This document shows positions 19,024-28,118 of a DNA stretch of 64,000 nucleotides, piece after piece. Under the pieces are notes generated by a model. That model was not told the DNA's origin and searched no databases. It worked only from the letters and a program-made list of their open reading frames with translations. Each line of letters begins with the position of its first letter. Positions within the stretch are counted from its first letter, which is position 1. Both the position numbers and the translations under genes were made by a program. Origin of the DNA: MW101C3 sp943367595 (GTDB lineage: Bacteria > Cyanobacteriota > Cyanobacteriia > PCC-6307 > Cyanobiaceae). The DNA lies in NCBI GenBank assembly GCA_943367595.1, contig CALRJS020000011.1, forward strand, positions 31,272-95,271. Reading direction: 5' to 3'.

Positions 19024-20249
19024 GCGCCGACGTCCTGCTGATCGGCTCCGGCCCGGCCGCTCTGGCCGTCGGCGCCGAACTGTGCCGCCAGGGGCTGGAG
19101 GTGGAGGCCTTGGCCGCCACCGATCCGCTCAGCCCCTGGCAGAACACCTACGGCATCTGGGGCCGTGAACTCGATGCCCTCGGCCTCGGCGATCTGCTCG
19201 GGCATCGCTGGTCGGATTGCGTGGCCGATTTCGGTGCGGGCCCCCTGGCCCTGCATCACGACTACGGCCTCTTCGATCGCCAGCGGCTGCAGCGGCACTG
19301 GCTCGAGGCCTGCGCCGGGCAGCTCCGCTGGCATCGCGGCCAGGCGGCGGCCATCCGCCACGAGTCCCACAGCTCGGTGGTCACCACCGCCGAGGGCACC
19401 AGCCTGACGGCCCGGCTGGTGGTGGATGCCAGTGGCCATGCGCCGGTGTTCGTTCGTCGCCCCGAGCGCGGCCCGGTCGCCCAGCAGGCCGCCTTCGGCC
19501 TCGTGGGCCGCTTCTCCGCCGACCCTGTGGCGGAAGGGCAGTTCGTGCTGATGGATTACCGCAACGATCACCTCAGTGCCGAGGAGCGGCTCGAGCCGCC
19601 CACCTTCCTCTACGCGATGGATCTGGGGCAGGGGGAGTTCTTCGTGGAGGAAACCTCCCTCGCCCTCGCCCCGCCGCTCTCGTTCGGCCTGCTGGAGCGG
19701 CGTCTGCACCAACGGCTTGCCCACCGGGGCATCCGGGTGGAGCAGGTGCGGGAAACGGAGCGTTGCCTGTTCCCGATGACTCTGCCGCTGCCGGATCTGA
19801 CCCAGCAGGTGGTGGGTTTCGGTGGGGCCGCCAGCATGGTGCACCCCGCCTCGGGCTACATGGTGGGCGGGCTGCTGCGCCGCGCCCCCGGCCTGGCGGC
19901 CGCGATTGCCGCCGGCCTGGCCAACCAGACCACCACCTCACGCGAAGTGGCGCAGCAGGCCTGGCAGATACTCTGGTCGGCCGAGCTGGTGCGCAAGCAG
20001 GCGATCTACCGTTTCGGGCTCGAAAAGCTGATGCGCTTCTCGCACGCGGAGCTCTGCCACTTCTTCGACACCTTCTTCCATCTGCCCCAGCCGCAGTGGA
20101 CCGGCTTTCTGGCCAACACCCTCACCGTGCCGCAGCTGGTGCAGGCGATGCTGGGCCTGTTCGGGCAGGCCCCCAGCGATGTTCGGCTCGGGCTGATGCT
20201 GCCGCAGGGCAAGGAGCTGGCCCTGGCTTGGCGGGCGCTGGCGGGCTGA
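19020..20249 (+). CDS. crtL: Lycopene beta-cyclase (plant-type CrtL)
   Basis: Cyclises lycopene to beta-carotene in the thylakoid membrane, supplying carotenoids for the photosystems. The frame carries DVLLIGSGPAALAVGAEL (FAD-binding GxGxxA) at residues 4-21, then the cyclase signatures YGIWGRELDALGL, VVDASGHAPVF and FGGAASMVHPASGYMVGGLLRRAP. The first canonical start (GTG 19101) would delete the FAD motif. Initiating at CTG 19020 gives 409 residues, the normal length, with a good Shine-Dalgarno and a 4-base overlap with gyrA. The protein identity is secure; the start codon is the unusual point. Confidence 0.9.
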
Positions 20250-20298
20250 ACCTTCCGGGCTGAAGTTTCCGGCCTGAAACGTCCGGGCTGAAACTTCC
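20243..20298. repeat. 14-bp tandem repeat, 4 units, starting on the crtL stop
   Basis: GGGCTGAACCTTCC, GGGCTGAAGTTTCC, GGCCTGAAACGTCC and GGGCTGAAACTTCC follow one another without a gap from 20243. The first unit contains the crtL TGA (20247-20249). A 14-base unit cannot be coding. The rest of the 136-base convergent gap to the stress-protein gene holds nothing further. Confidence 0.85.
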
Positions 20299-20385
20299 GT
20301 GCCGAGAATTACAGGCTGAGCCTGCTGGGCTGATGCCCCGCGCTGTCAGGCCTGAGTGAATCGTTCCAGGCAAACCCTGACCGGT

Positions 20386-20832
20386 TCAGCGGAACACCAG
20401 CACCGGCTGCTTGGCCTGGGCGAGCACACGCTGCGTCTGGCTGCCGATCAGCAGCCCGGTGAGGCCGCGCCGCCCATGCGAGGCCATGAAGATCAGGTCG
20501 CAGCCGTGGCGGTCCGCCGCCGCCAGGATCGCCTCCGACGGCGAGTCGTTGACCACGCTTTCGCTCGCCGCCTCCACACCGGCCTCTGCGGCGAGGCTCA
20601 TCACTTCCGCTAAGGCCCGCTGGGAAGCCTCCTTGCCCACGTCCTCGATCTCCTGCAGGGTGCTGGGCTGGATCCATTCACCGGCGCCGTAGGTGAGCCC
20701 CAGCGGCGCATTGGCCCGCACATTGAGGACGGTGAGGCGGGCTCCGGCCTCACGGGCGAAACGGCAGGCGGCAGCAGCGGCGGCCAGCGAAAGCTGGGAG
20801 CCGTCGGTGGGAACGAGCAGATGCTGAAACAT
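20386..20832 (-). CDS. Universal stress protein (UspA family)
   Basis: 148 residues from the ATG at 20832 (MFQHLLVPTDGS). Single Usp domain: the N-terminal beta-strand with Asp (PTDGSQLS) and the C-terminal nucleotide-binding motif GRRGLTGLLIGSQTQRVL, close to the G-2x-G-9x-G-S/T pattern of ATP-binding members. It is likely a cytosolic ATP-binding stress protein of unknown target. It is convergent with crtL and 62 bases from the GH57 stop. Confidence 0.9.
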   Translation of the reverse strand: MFQHLLVPTDGSQLSLAAAAAACRFAREAGARLTVLNVRANAPLGLTYGAGEWIQPSTLQEIEDVGKEASQRALAEVMSLAAEAGVEAASESVVNDSPSEAILAAADRHGCDLIFMASHGRRGLTGLLIGSQTQRVLAQAKQPVLVFR

Positions 20833-20894
20833 GGCCAAACTCCACGGAGAGCGGAACGGCTCCGCTCTGATTCGAGCACGGGCTGTGGGCCCCG

Positions 20895-22472
20895 CTAACG
20901 CGGCGGCCGCGTGGCCCAGTCGGCGGCGTTGATGAGCGGAAACAGCGGGTCTTCCCGTTCCACCGCCGCCAGCCAGCCGCCGGGGGGATCGTTGCCGCTG
21001 TCGATCGCCGCCAGCAGACGCCAGAAGCGATCAAGGTGCGTGCGGATCCGTTCCTTCGCCAGTTCGGTGGTGGTGCCGGCCCTGAGAATGAAGCTCCAGT
21101 CGGAGGATTGGGCCAGCAGCAGCTCACGGCCCGCCTGGTTGAGGCGCTGAAGCTGGGCGGCACTGCCCACCCCCCGGTTCACCCGCTCCACCATGGCCGC
21201 CGAGGCCCGGTTCCACTCGGGCACCACCCAGGCATTGCTTTCGTTGAGCCAGTAGTGGTGATACCCCCCCTGGCCCCAGCTGGAGGGGGAGGGGCGGCAG
21301 ATCTGCAGCCCGTCCCCGCGGCGCAGCACATCGCGCAGGGTGGTGAAACCGACGCCGAGGGCGGGCGCCTGCAGGAACAGCTGGGCCAGGAAGCGGGGGC
21401 CCTCGTACCACCAGTGGCCGAACAGCTCCGCATCGAAGGGGGCCACCAGCAGCGGTGGCCGGTCCATGGCGCTGCTCAGATGGTCGAGCTCGCCGGCGCG
21501 CCCGCGCAGATAGGTGGCGGCGTGCTCATCGGCCCGCTGCTCGGCCGGCCCCGGCAGGTAGGGCAACTTCCGCTCCAGCGGCGTGCCCCTGGCGGACACC
21601 CGGTGCAGCTTGAGACCGAGCGGGCGGGGGGTCTCGATGCCCACCGCGGTGAGGGCTTCGCTGGAGAGATCCCAGCCCAGATCCCGGTGGAATTCCCGGT
21701 AGGCGCCATCGCCTGGGTACCCCTCCGAGGCCGACCACACCGGCAGGGTGGAAGCCCCATCACGGGCGAAGAAAGCCACCCCGGCGGGCGAACAGATCGG
21801 GGCGTACACGCCGTAGCGCGGGCGGGGCAGGGCGTGCAGCAGCCCATGGGCATCCAGCACCGCGTAGCGCAGACCGCAGGCCACCAGCTGCTGATCGAGC
21901 CCTTCGAAGTAGGCGCACTCCGGCAGCCAGATCCCCTGCGGACGGGCGCCCAGCAGACGCTCATGTTCCCGGATGGCGGTGAGCAGCTGGGCTCGCACCG
22001 CCTCGGGGGTGGCCCGCAGCAGCGGCAGGTAGCCGTGGGTGGCGGCACAGGTGAGCAGGTCGACCACGCCCAGCTGCCAGAGCCGCTGGAAACGGGCCAG
22101 CAGATCACCGCCGCAGGCCTGCCACTGCTGGCGGGTGTGGGTGAGCCGGGCCTCCAGCGCCTCGGCCGCCTCCAGGTGCGGGGGCATCGCCAGGGGCAAC
22201 AGCGCCAGGCGTTGATCGAGCCAGGCCGGAAAACGGGCCTGCAGATCAGCCGCGCTCAGCAGCGACAGAAGCGTGGGGGAAAGGCCGAGGGTGAGACGGG
22301 GCGCCTGGGCGGGATCCTCAGCAGCGGCTTCGAGCAACTCGAGCAGCGGCAGGTAGCTCTCCAGCAGCGCCTGGAAGAACCAGTCTTCCTCCAGCGAGCC
22401 GGGCTGGCTGCTGCGGACGTATGGGAGGTGGGCATGGAGGACCAGGGCCAGTTCGCCTGTGGCCATTGCCAT
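20895..22472 (-). CDS. Glycoside hydrolase family 57 (DUF1957-type, putative branching enzyme)
   Basis: 525 residues. The N-terminus GELALVLHAHLPYVR is the GH57 signature; the putative nucleophile is Glu in IWLPECAYFEG and the acid/base Asp lies in LVAPFDAELFGHWWYEGP. A C-terminal helical region (~430-525) with WLNESNAWVVPEWNRAS matches the DUF1957 extension. Characterised relatives are 1,4-alpha-glucan branching enzymes, so a role in glycogen structure is likely. Two ATGs six bases apart (22472, 22466) are equally good. The 180-base spacer to the divergent NYN gene probably holds both promoters; I could not define boxes. Confidence 0.87.
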   Translation of the reverse strand: MAMATGELALVLHAHLPYVRSSQPGSLEEDWFFQALLESYLPLLELLEAAAEDPAQAPRLTLGLSPTLLSLLSAADLQARFPAWLDQRLALLPLAMPPHLEAAEALEARLTHTRQQWQACGGDLLARFQRLWQLGVVDLLTCAATHGYLPLLRATPEAVRAQLLTAIREHERLLGARPQGIWLPECAYFEGLDQQLVACGLRYAVLDAHGLLHALPRPRYGVYAPICSPAGVAFFARDGASTLPVWSASEGYPGDGAYREFHRDLGWDLSSEALTAVGIETPRPLGLKLHRVSARGTPLERKLPYLPGPAEQRADEHAATYLRGRAGELDHLSSAMDRPPLLVAPFDAELFGHWWYEGPRFLAQLFLQAPALGVGFTTLRDVLRRGDGLQICRPSPSSWGQGGYHHYWLNESNAWVVPEWNRASAAMVERVNRGVGSAAQLQRLNQAGRELLLAQSSDWSFILRAGTTTELAKERIRTHLDRFWRLLAAIDSGNDPPGGWLAAVEREDPLFPLINAADWATRPPR

Positions 22473-22652
22473 TCCAGCCGGTCACGGGAGTGTACGGGGA
22501 CGGTTCCACCACGGCGCCCTCCGCCACGAGCTTCGCCATGAAAATGGTCAGCGGCGCGGCCGGAGCCGGGCACCGAGGAGGGGCCCGGGATGTTCGGAGG
22601 GACACAGCTGGCAGAGCGTGGTCCCTACAGTTTTTGTTTAACGAAACGAGTG

Positions 22653-23288
22653 ATGCGTCGCTGTCTGGCAGTTGACGGGCACGGCATGTTCTACGCCCAG
22701 CAGAAGCTCGGCTGGTTCTTCGATCCACGCCGCCTGCTGGAGCTGGCAGCGGAAGGCGTCACGGATCTGGGCAGCGCCTTCTGGTACACAGGGCTGAAGG
22801 ATCCCACCGACCAGCGCCCCTTCCGGGACGCTCTCACCAGCCTGGGCTTCACCGTGCGCACCAAACCGCTGCGGGAGTTCGGCAGCGACCCCGACCAGCG
22901 GCAGTTCGCCCGCGCCAATCTTGATGTGGAGATCTGCCTCGACCTGATGGCCGTGGCCCACCGCACCGATGAGCTGTGGCTGATGAGCGGCAGCCGCGAC
23001 CTCGAACGGCTGGTTGAGATGCTCCGCACCCAAGGCCTGAAGATCACCTTGATCAACGCCGATGGCATGGTGCCGCGCGAGCTGCGCAATGCGGTGGATC
23101 GCTTCATCGACCTGGGCAAGCTCAAGCCCCAGCTCGAGAAGATGGAAGCCGTCCAGGCACCGGTGTTCCAGCGCAGCATCCCGGAGGGTTCGCCGCGATC
23201 GGAACCGGTGCGCCACCAGGTGATCCGCCCGGATCCGGCCTCTCTTGAGGCCTCACCCCGGGAAGTGGTGATCGGACCCTCGGTCTAG
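22653..23288 (+). CDS. NYN-domain protein (LabA/DUF88 family)
   Basis: 211 residues from the ATG at 22653. The PIN-like NYN fold is recognisable: AVDGHGMFYAQQKLGWFFDP at the N-terminus, NLDVEICLDLMAVAH in the centre and WLMSGSRDLERLVEMLRTQGLKITLI. The expected acidic cluster is partly altered: DGHGM replaces the usual DGNN and SGSRD the usual SGDSD, while the central NxDVxIxxD pair is kept. The family includes LabA (circadian output) and tRNA/mRNA nucleases. The last ~55 residues are a low-complexity tail. Whether it is an active nuclease is uncertain. Confidence 0.8.
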   Translation: MRRCLAVDGHGMFYAQQKLGWFFDPRRLLELAAEGVTDLGSAFWYTGLKDPTDQRPFRDALTSLGFTVRTKPLREFGSDPDQRQFARANLDVEICLDLMAVAHRTDELWLMSGSRDLERLVEMLRTQGLKITLINADGMVPRELRNAVDRFIDLGKLKPQLEKMEAVQAPVFQRSIPEGSPRSEPVRHQVIRPDPASLEASPREVVIGPSV

Positions 23289-23328
23289 GATCCCCTCTAA
23301 CACGTACTCACTTCGACCTGCAGCGGCC

Positions 23329-24951
23329 ATGGCCAAGGATCCCGGCCGGGTTCTGATCTTTGACACCACCCTGCGGGATGGTGAGCAATCGCCGGGGGCC
23401 AGCCTCAACCTTGAGGAAAAGGTGGCCATCGCCCAGCAGTTGGCACGCCTGCGGGTCGACATCATCGAAGCGGGCTTCCCCTTCGCCAGCACGGGCGATT
23501 TCAACGCCGTGCACCGCATCGCCGAAACCGTCGGCACCGCCGACGGCCCGGTGATCTGCGGGCTGGCCCGGGCCACGCGCGGCGACATCAAGGCCTGCGC
23601 CGATGCGGTGGCGCCGGCGGCGCGGCGGCGCATCCACACCTTCATCGCCACCAGCGACATCCACCTCGAGCACAAGCTGCGCAAAAGCCGGCCCGAGGTG
23701 GTGGAGATCGCCGCCGAGATGGTGGCCTACGCCCGCTCCCTGGTGGAGGACGTGGAGTTCTCCTGCGAGGACGCCGGCCGCAGCGACCCGGAATTCCTCT
23801 ACGAAGTGATCGAGGCCGCCATCGCCGCCGGGGCCACCACGATCAACATCCCCGACACCGTGGGCTACGCCACTCCGGCGGAATTCGGTGCCCTGATCGC
23901 CGGCATTGATCGCCACGTGCCCAACATCGCTCAGGCGGTGATCTCCGTGCACGGCCACAACGACCTGGGCCTGGCGGTGGCCAATTTCCTTGAGGCGGTC
24001 AAGAACGGCGCTCGCCAGCTCGAATGCACGATCAACGGCATCGGTGAACGGGCAGGCAATGCCTCACTCGAGGAGCTGGTGATGGCGCTGCATGTGCGTC
24101 GCGCCTACTTCAACCCCTTCCTCGGCCACGACCCCGCCAGCACCGAGCCGCTCACGGGCGTGCGCACCGAGGAGATCGCCAAGACCTCCCGGCTGGTGTC
24201 CAACCTCACCGGCATGGCGGTGCAACCCAACAAGGCGATCGTGGGGGCCAACGCCTTCGCCCACGAGTCCGGCATCCACCAGGACGGCGTGCTCAAGAAC
24301 CGCCTCACCTACGAAATCATCGACGCCCGCACGATCGGTCTGAGCAGCACCCGGCTGTCGCTCGGCAAGCTGAGCGGCCGCAGTGCCTTCCGCGCCCGGC
24401 TGGAGGAGCTCGGCTACGGCCTCGAGCGCGAAGACCTCGACGACGCCTTCGCCCGCTTCAAGGAGCTGGCCGACCGCAAGCGCGAGATCACCGACCGGGA
24501 TCTGGAGGCGATCGTCAGCGAGCAGGCCCAGCAGCCCGACGCCCAGTACACGTTGAAGCTGGTGCAGGTGAGCACCGGCACCAACCTGCAGCCCACCGCC
24601 ACGGTCACCCTGGTGACGGCCGATGGCGCCGAGCTCACCGGCGCCGCCATCGGCACCGGCCCGGTGGACGCGGTCTGCCAGGCGCTCAATGCGCTGGCGC
24701 GCGTCCCCAATGAGCTGGTGGAGTTCAGCGTCAAGTCGGTCACCGAGGGCATCGATGCGATGGGGGAGGTCACCATCCGGCTGCGCCACCAGGGGGTGCT
24801 CTACTCCGGCCACGCCGCCGACACCGACATCGTGGTGGCCGCCGCCCAGGCCTTCATCCACGCGCTCAACCGGCTTGTGCAGGGCACCGAACGGCTGCCT
24901 CTTCACCCCCAGCGCGCGCCGCTGCCGGTGGCGGAACGCCCCCGCCTGTGA
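23329..24951 (+). CDS. leuA: 2-isopropylmalate synthase
   Basis: 540 residues. Condenses acetyl-CoA with 2-oxoisovalerate, the first step of leucine synthesis. The N-terminal TIM barrel has the signature FDTTLRDGEQSPGASLNLEEK and the metal-binding HGHNDLGLAVAN; GIHQDGVLKN starts the flexible subdomain. The C-terminal ~130 residues are the leucine-binding regulatory domain (VQVSTGTNLQPTATVTLV), so feedback inhibition is expected. The stop is overlapped by the ABC permease start (GTGA). Confidence 0.97.
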   Translation: MAKDPGRVLIFDTTLRDGEQSPGASLNLEEKVAIAQQLARLRVDIIEAGFPFASTGDFNAVHRIAETVGTADGPVICGLARATRGDIKACADAVAPAARRRIHTFIATSDIHLEHKLRKSRPEVVEIAAEMVAYARSLVEDVEFSCEDAGRSDPEFLYEVIEAAIAAGATTINIPDTVGYATPAEFGALIAGIDRHVPNIAQAVISVHGHNDLGLAVANFLEAVKNGARQLECTINGIGERAGNASLEELVMALHVRRAYFNPFLGHDPASTEPLTGVRTEEIAKTSRLVSNLTGMAVQPNKAIVGANAFAHESGIHQDGVLKNRLTYEIIDARTIGLSSTRLSLGKLSGRSAFRARLEELGYGLEREDLDDAFARFKELADRKREITDRDLEAIVSEQAQQPDAQYTLKLVQVSTGTNLQPTATVTLVTADGAELTGAAIGTGPVDAVCQALNALARVPNELVEFSVKSVTEGIDAMGEVTIRLRHQGVLYSGHAADTDIVVAAAQAFIHALNRLVQGTERLPLHPQRAPLPVAERPRL

Positions 24952-25811
24952 GCCGCTCCCCCCGCAGGCTGCAGCCCCAGCGGAGCACGGGGCTGCCGTG
25001 GCTGCCGGCCCTGCAGCTGGGATTGCTGCTGCTGGTGGCCCTGATGGTGCTGGTGCCCCTGCTGTGGCTGGTCAGCACGTCCTTGAAGGGCCCGGCAGAA
25101 GACATCTTCGCCTCGCCGCCGTCATTGTTTCCAGCGCAGCCCAGCCTGGCGGCCTATGGGCGGCTGTTCGCCGAACATCCCCTGGGCCTCTACCTGTTCA
25201 ACAGCACGGTGGTGAGCCTGCTGGCAGTGGTGGGCAACCTGCTGTTCTGCTCCCTGGCGGCCTACCCGCTGGCGCGGGTGCGCTTCGCCGGCCGTGGCCT
25301 GGTGCTGGCGCTGGTGGTGGCCACGATCCTGATTCCGTTCCAGGTGGTGATGATTCCGCTCTACCTGTTGATGGTGCAGCTGGGCCTGCGCAACACTCTG
25401 CTGGCCTTGATCATTCCCCAGGCCGCCACCGCCTTCGGCATCTTTCTGCTGCGGCAAAGCTTCATCGGGGTGCCCGTGGAGCTGGAAGAGGCTGCCCGCA
25501 TCGACGGCTGCACGCCGCTGGGTGAATGGTGGAACGTGATGATTCCCGCGGCGCGGGCCGATCTGATCACCCTGGCGATGTTCGTGTTCATCGGCACCTG
25601 GAGTGATTTTCTCTGGCCCTTGATCATTCTGGATGATCCGAATCTCTATACACTTCCGCTCGGATTGCAGCAGCTTGCCAGCAGCTTCTCCCTCGACTGG
25701 CGGCTTGTAGCTGCGGGCTCAGTGGTGTCGATCCTGCCGGTTCTGGTGTTGTTCATTGCGCTTCAGCGTTACATCCTGCCCAGCTCCAGCGGCGATGGCG
25801 TGAAGGGCTGA
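24948..25811 (+). CDS. Carbohydrate ABC transporter permease (MalG type)
   Basis: 287 residues from a GTG overlapping the leuA stop. There are six predicted membrane segments, the first at ~22-45 (LQLGLLLLVALMVLVPLLWLV). The inner-membrane-component loop that docks the ATPase is visible: ELEEAARIDGCTPLGEWWNVMIPAARADL (EAA motif). It resembles the second permease of sugar or glucosylglycerol-type importers. No partner permease, binding protein or ATPase is adjacent, so the substrate is open. Confidence 0.85.
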   Translation: MSRSPRRLQPQRSTGLPWLPALQLGLLLLVALMVLVPLLWLVSTSLKGPAEDIFASPPSLFPAQPSLAAYGRLFAEHPLGLYLFNSTVVSLLAVVGNLLFCSLAAYPLARVRFAGRGLVLALVVATILIPFQVVMIPLYLLMVQLGLRNTLLALIIPQAATAFGIFLLRQSFIGVPVELEEAARIDGCTPLGEWWNVMIPAARADLITLAMFVFIGTWSDFLWPLIILDDPNLYTLPLGLQQLASSFSLDWRLVAAGSVVSILPVLVLFIALQRYILPSSSGDGVKG

Positions 25812-25936
25812 ATCCGGCGGTCGCTGGTTCTTCGCTCACGATTCGATCCCCCACCATCCCCGGTCGCCGGGATCCCGGCATCCAGGCCCAGACCTGTAGC
25901 CTGCCGGTGCGCCATTGATCGATCACGGGAACCGCG

Positions 25937-26944
25937 ATGCAGACCGGTCTGATTCTGCAGAATCTGCTCTCTCCGCCGGTTCTTTTCTTCGCTCTCGGGG
26001 TGATTGCGGTGCTGGTGCGATCGGATCTGGAGATTCCCGCCCCCCTGCCCAAGCTCTTCTCGCTGTATCTGCTGTTGGCGATCGGCTTCAAAGGAGGGGT
26101 GGAGCTGCAACACAGTGGCCTGGGCGTGCAGGTGATCGCCACGATCGCCGCCGCTGTGGTGATGTCGGCCGTGGTGCCGCTCTACAGCTTCCTGGTGCTC
26201 AGGCGCCAGTTCGACGCCTCCAATGCGGCCGCTGTGGCCGCCACCTACGGCTCGATCAGCGCCGTCACCTTCATCACCGCCGAAACGTTTCTGGTGGTGT
26301 CTGACATCCCCCATGACGGCTTCATGGTGGCGGCCCTGGCGCTGATGGAATCACCCGCCATCATCGTGGGGTTGCTGTTGGTGAAGCTCACCAGTCATCA
26401 ACGCCACGCCGGCGGCATCGGCACGGGCGTGGCCTGGGGCAGCCTGCTGCATGAGGCGTTCCTGAACAGTTCGGTGCTGCTGTTGATCGGCAGCCTGGTG
26501 ATCGGCCTGCTGGTGGCGGCCTTCAACCCCTTGGGGGTGGAAACGATGGAGCCCTTCACCGGCAAGCTGTTTTACGGCGCCCTCAGCTTCTTTCTGCTCG
26601 ACATGGGCATCGTGGCGGCGCAGCGGCTCGGCGATCTGCGGCGCGCCGGCAGCTATCTGATCGCCTTCGCCGTGCTGATGCCACTCTTCAATGCGGCGGT
26701 GGGTCTGCTGCTCTCCCGTTGGCTGGGCCTGCCCCAGGGCAATGCGCTGCTGTTCATGGTGCTGTGCGCCAGCGCCTCCTACATCGCCGTTCCCGCCGCC
26801 ATGCGGATGACGGTGCCGGAAGCGAACCCAAGCCTCTACATCTCCAGCGCACTGGGTGTCACCTTCCCCTTCAACATCGTCGTGGGTATTCCCCTTTACA
26901 TGGCGGTGGTGCAGCGCTTCATCCCACTCGCGGTGCAGCCGTGA
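25937..26944 (+). CDS. SbtA-type sodium-dependent bicarbonate permease
   Basis: 335 residues, almost all hydrophobic: ten or so membrane helices in two inverted halves. Family signatures include FALGVIAVLVRSDLEIPAPLPKL, LAIGFKGGVEL, AATYGSISAVTFITAE and CASASYIAVPAAMRM. SbtA takes up HCO3- with Na+ across the plasma membrane as part of the CO2-concentrating mechanism. The central cytosolic loop (about 150-170, KLTSHQRHAGGIGTG) is short compared with SbtA of Synechocystis. The regulatory partner SbtB is not encoded next to it. Confidence 0.85.
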   Translation: MQTGLILQNLLSPPVLFFALGVIAVLVRSDLEIPAPLPKLFSLYLLLAIGFKGGVELQHSGLGVQVIATIAAAVVMSAVVPLYSFLVLRRQFDASNAAAVAATYGSISAVTFITAETFLVVSDIPHDGFMVAALALMESPAIIVGLLLVKLTSHQRHAGGIGTGVAWGSLLHEAFLNSSVLLLIGSLVIGLLVAAFNPLGVETMEPFTGKLFYGALSFFLLDMGIVAAQRLGDLRRAGSYLIAFAVLMPLFNAAVGLLLSRWLGLPQGNALLFMVLCASASYIAVPAAMRMTVPEANPSLYISSALGVTFPFNIVVGIPLYMAVVQRFIPLAVQP

Positions 26945-26950
26945 GGAGGC

Positions 26951-27292
26951 TCAGACAGGCGCACGGTGCAGGCAGCGCTCGCAGGGGCCCTCAGGCAAGA
27001 CGGCGCAGCGCAGCAGCGGGGAGCGGGCATTGAAGCGGCAGCTGGGGTCGCCGATCACCCAGTGGTTGTTCCACCAGGTGGCATCCGCCGGTTGCCGTTG
27101 TGGTTTGACCTGCAGCGCCACCTCGGTGAGCTCGTAGCGGCCGTTGCGCAGCTGGTAGCGGTGGTGGCGTTGCAGCACCAGAAACGAACGATCCCCCCGC
27201 TCGATCCAACGGCCCGGCTGGGGCACCTCGCCCAGGTGGGCCACCTCGAAGCGTTCCAGCAACCGCTCGGTGCCGGCCTGGCGCAGATCCAC
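26951..27292 (-). CDS. DUF6464 family protein
   Basis: 113 residues from a GTG. Two parts are visible: RGDRSFLVLQRHHRYQLRNGRYEL, and a C-terminal motif with three cysteines GDPSCRFNARSPLLRCAVLPEGPCERC. This is typical of a small cyanobacterial family (DUF6464 as I recall it); the cysteine spacing suggests metal binding. It lies 11 bases after terC on the same strand and converges on sbtA. The function is unknown. Confidence 0.75.
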   Translation of the reverse strand: MDLRQAGTERLLERFEVAHLGEVPQPGRWIERGDRSFLVLQRHHRYQLRNGRYELTEVALQVKPQRQPADATWWNNHWVIGDPSCRFNARSPLLRCAVLPEGPCERCLHRAPV

Positions 27293-27303
27293 GTGCAGGG
27301 GCG

Positions 27304-28059
27304 TCAGGGGTTGACCTCCCCGGTCTGCTGCTCACTGCGCTGCGAGAAGCCCCAGACGAACAGGCAGGCCACCACGAGCAGCAGCGCCCATTCGGGGGGA
27401 ACGATCTGGGGCAGGGCCAGGCGGAGCAGCAGGCGCACGCCCACCAGACCCACAGCCAGATAGCCGGCCCGCTCCAGATGCCGGTACTCCTCCAACCAGC
27501 GGATGAACAGACCGGCCGTGAGGCGCAGGGCCACCACACCGATCACGCCGCCGGTCATCACCAGCCAGAGCCGGTCGCTGACCGCCACCGCCGCCGCGAC
27601 GCTGTCGAGCGAGAAGGCCAGATCGGTGACCGCCAGCGTGGCCACCACGGAGCCCAGGGTCTGGCCGTGGAGCCGCTGGACCGCCGGTTCCGTGTGGTTG
27701 CTGGCTGCAACGCCCGCCGCTTCACCGCCGGCCTCGCTGGATCCGGCCAGGTTGGTGATGCACAGCCAGAGCAGGTAGGCCGCCGCCAGCAACTGCAGCG
27801 GCCAGAAGACCAGCACCCAGCGGGCCGCCACGATCAGGGCCATCCGGAACACCAGGGCCAGCAGCAGGCCGAGGTTGAGGGCGCGGCGCTGACGGGCCGG
27901 ATCGTCGAGGTGACGCGCGATGGCGGCCAGGGCGATGGCGTTGTCTGCGGAGAGCACGGCCTCCATCGCCACCAGCAGGGGAAGCAGCAGCAGAATCTCC
28001 CCCCACTGGTCTGCCGACTGCAGCAGCGGTGTGAGTGACTCGATCGACTCCGCTTCCAT
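27304..28059 (-). CDS. TerC family integral membrane protein
   Basis: 251 residues with about seven membrane helices. Signature acidic residues in the membrane are present: MEAVLSADNAIALAAIARHL (helix 2) and LAVTDLAFSLDSVAAAVAVSD (helix 4). TerC/Alx relatives export Mn2+ or support tellurite resistance, and plant and cyanobacterial forms affect thylakoid assembly. A ~30-residue polar loop (GSSEAGGEAAGVAASNHTEP) separates helices 3 and 4. Metal export is the family-based guess. Confidence 0.85.
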   Translation of the reverse strand: MEAESIESLTPLLQSADQWGEILLLLPLLVAMEAVLSADNAIALAAIARHLDDPARQRRALNLGLLLALVFRMALIVAARWVLVFWPLQLLAAAYLLWLCITNLAGSSEAGGEAAGVAASNHTEPAVQRLHGQTLGSVVATLAVTDLAFSLDSVAAAVAVSDRLWLVMTGGVIGVVALRLTAGLFIRWLEEYRHLERAGYLAVGLVGVRLLLRLALPQIVPPEWALLLVVACLFVWGFSQRSEQQTGEVNP

Positions 28060-28118
28060 AGGCAGTGGCGGGGTGCGAATCGGTCACTCTAGGAAAGCCA
28101 AACCAAGCCCGAGCCGGG

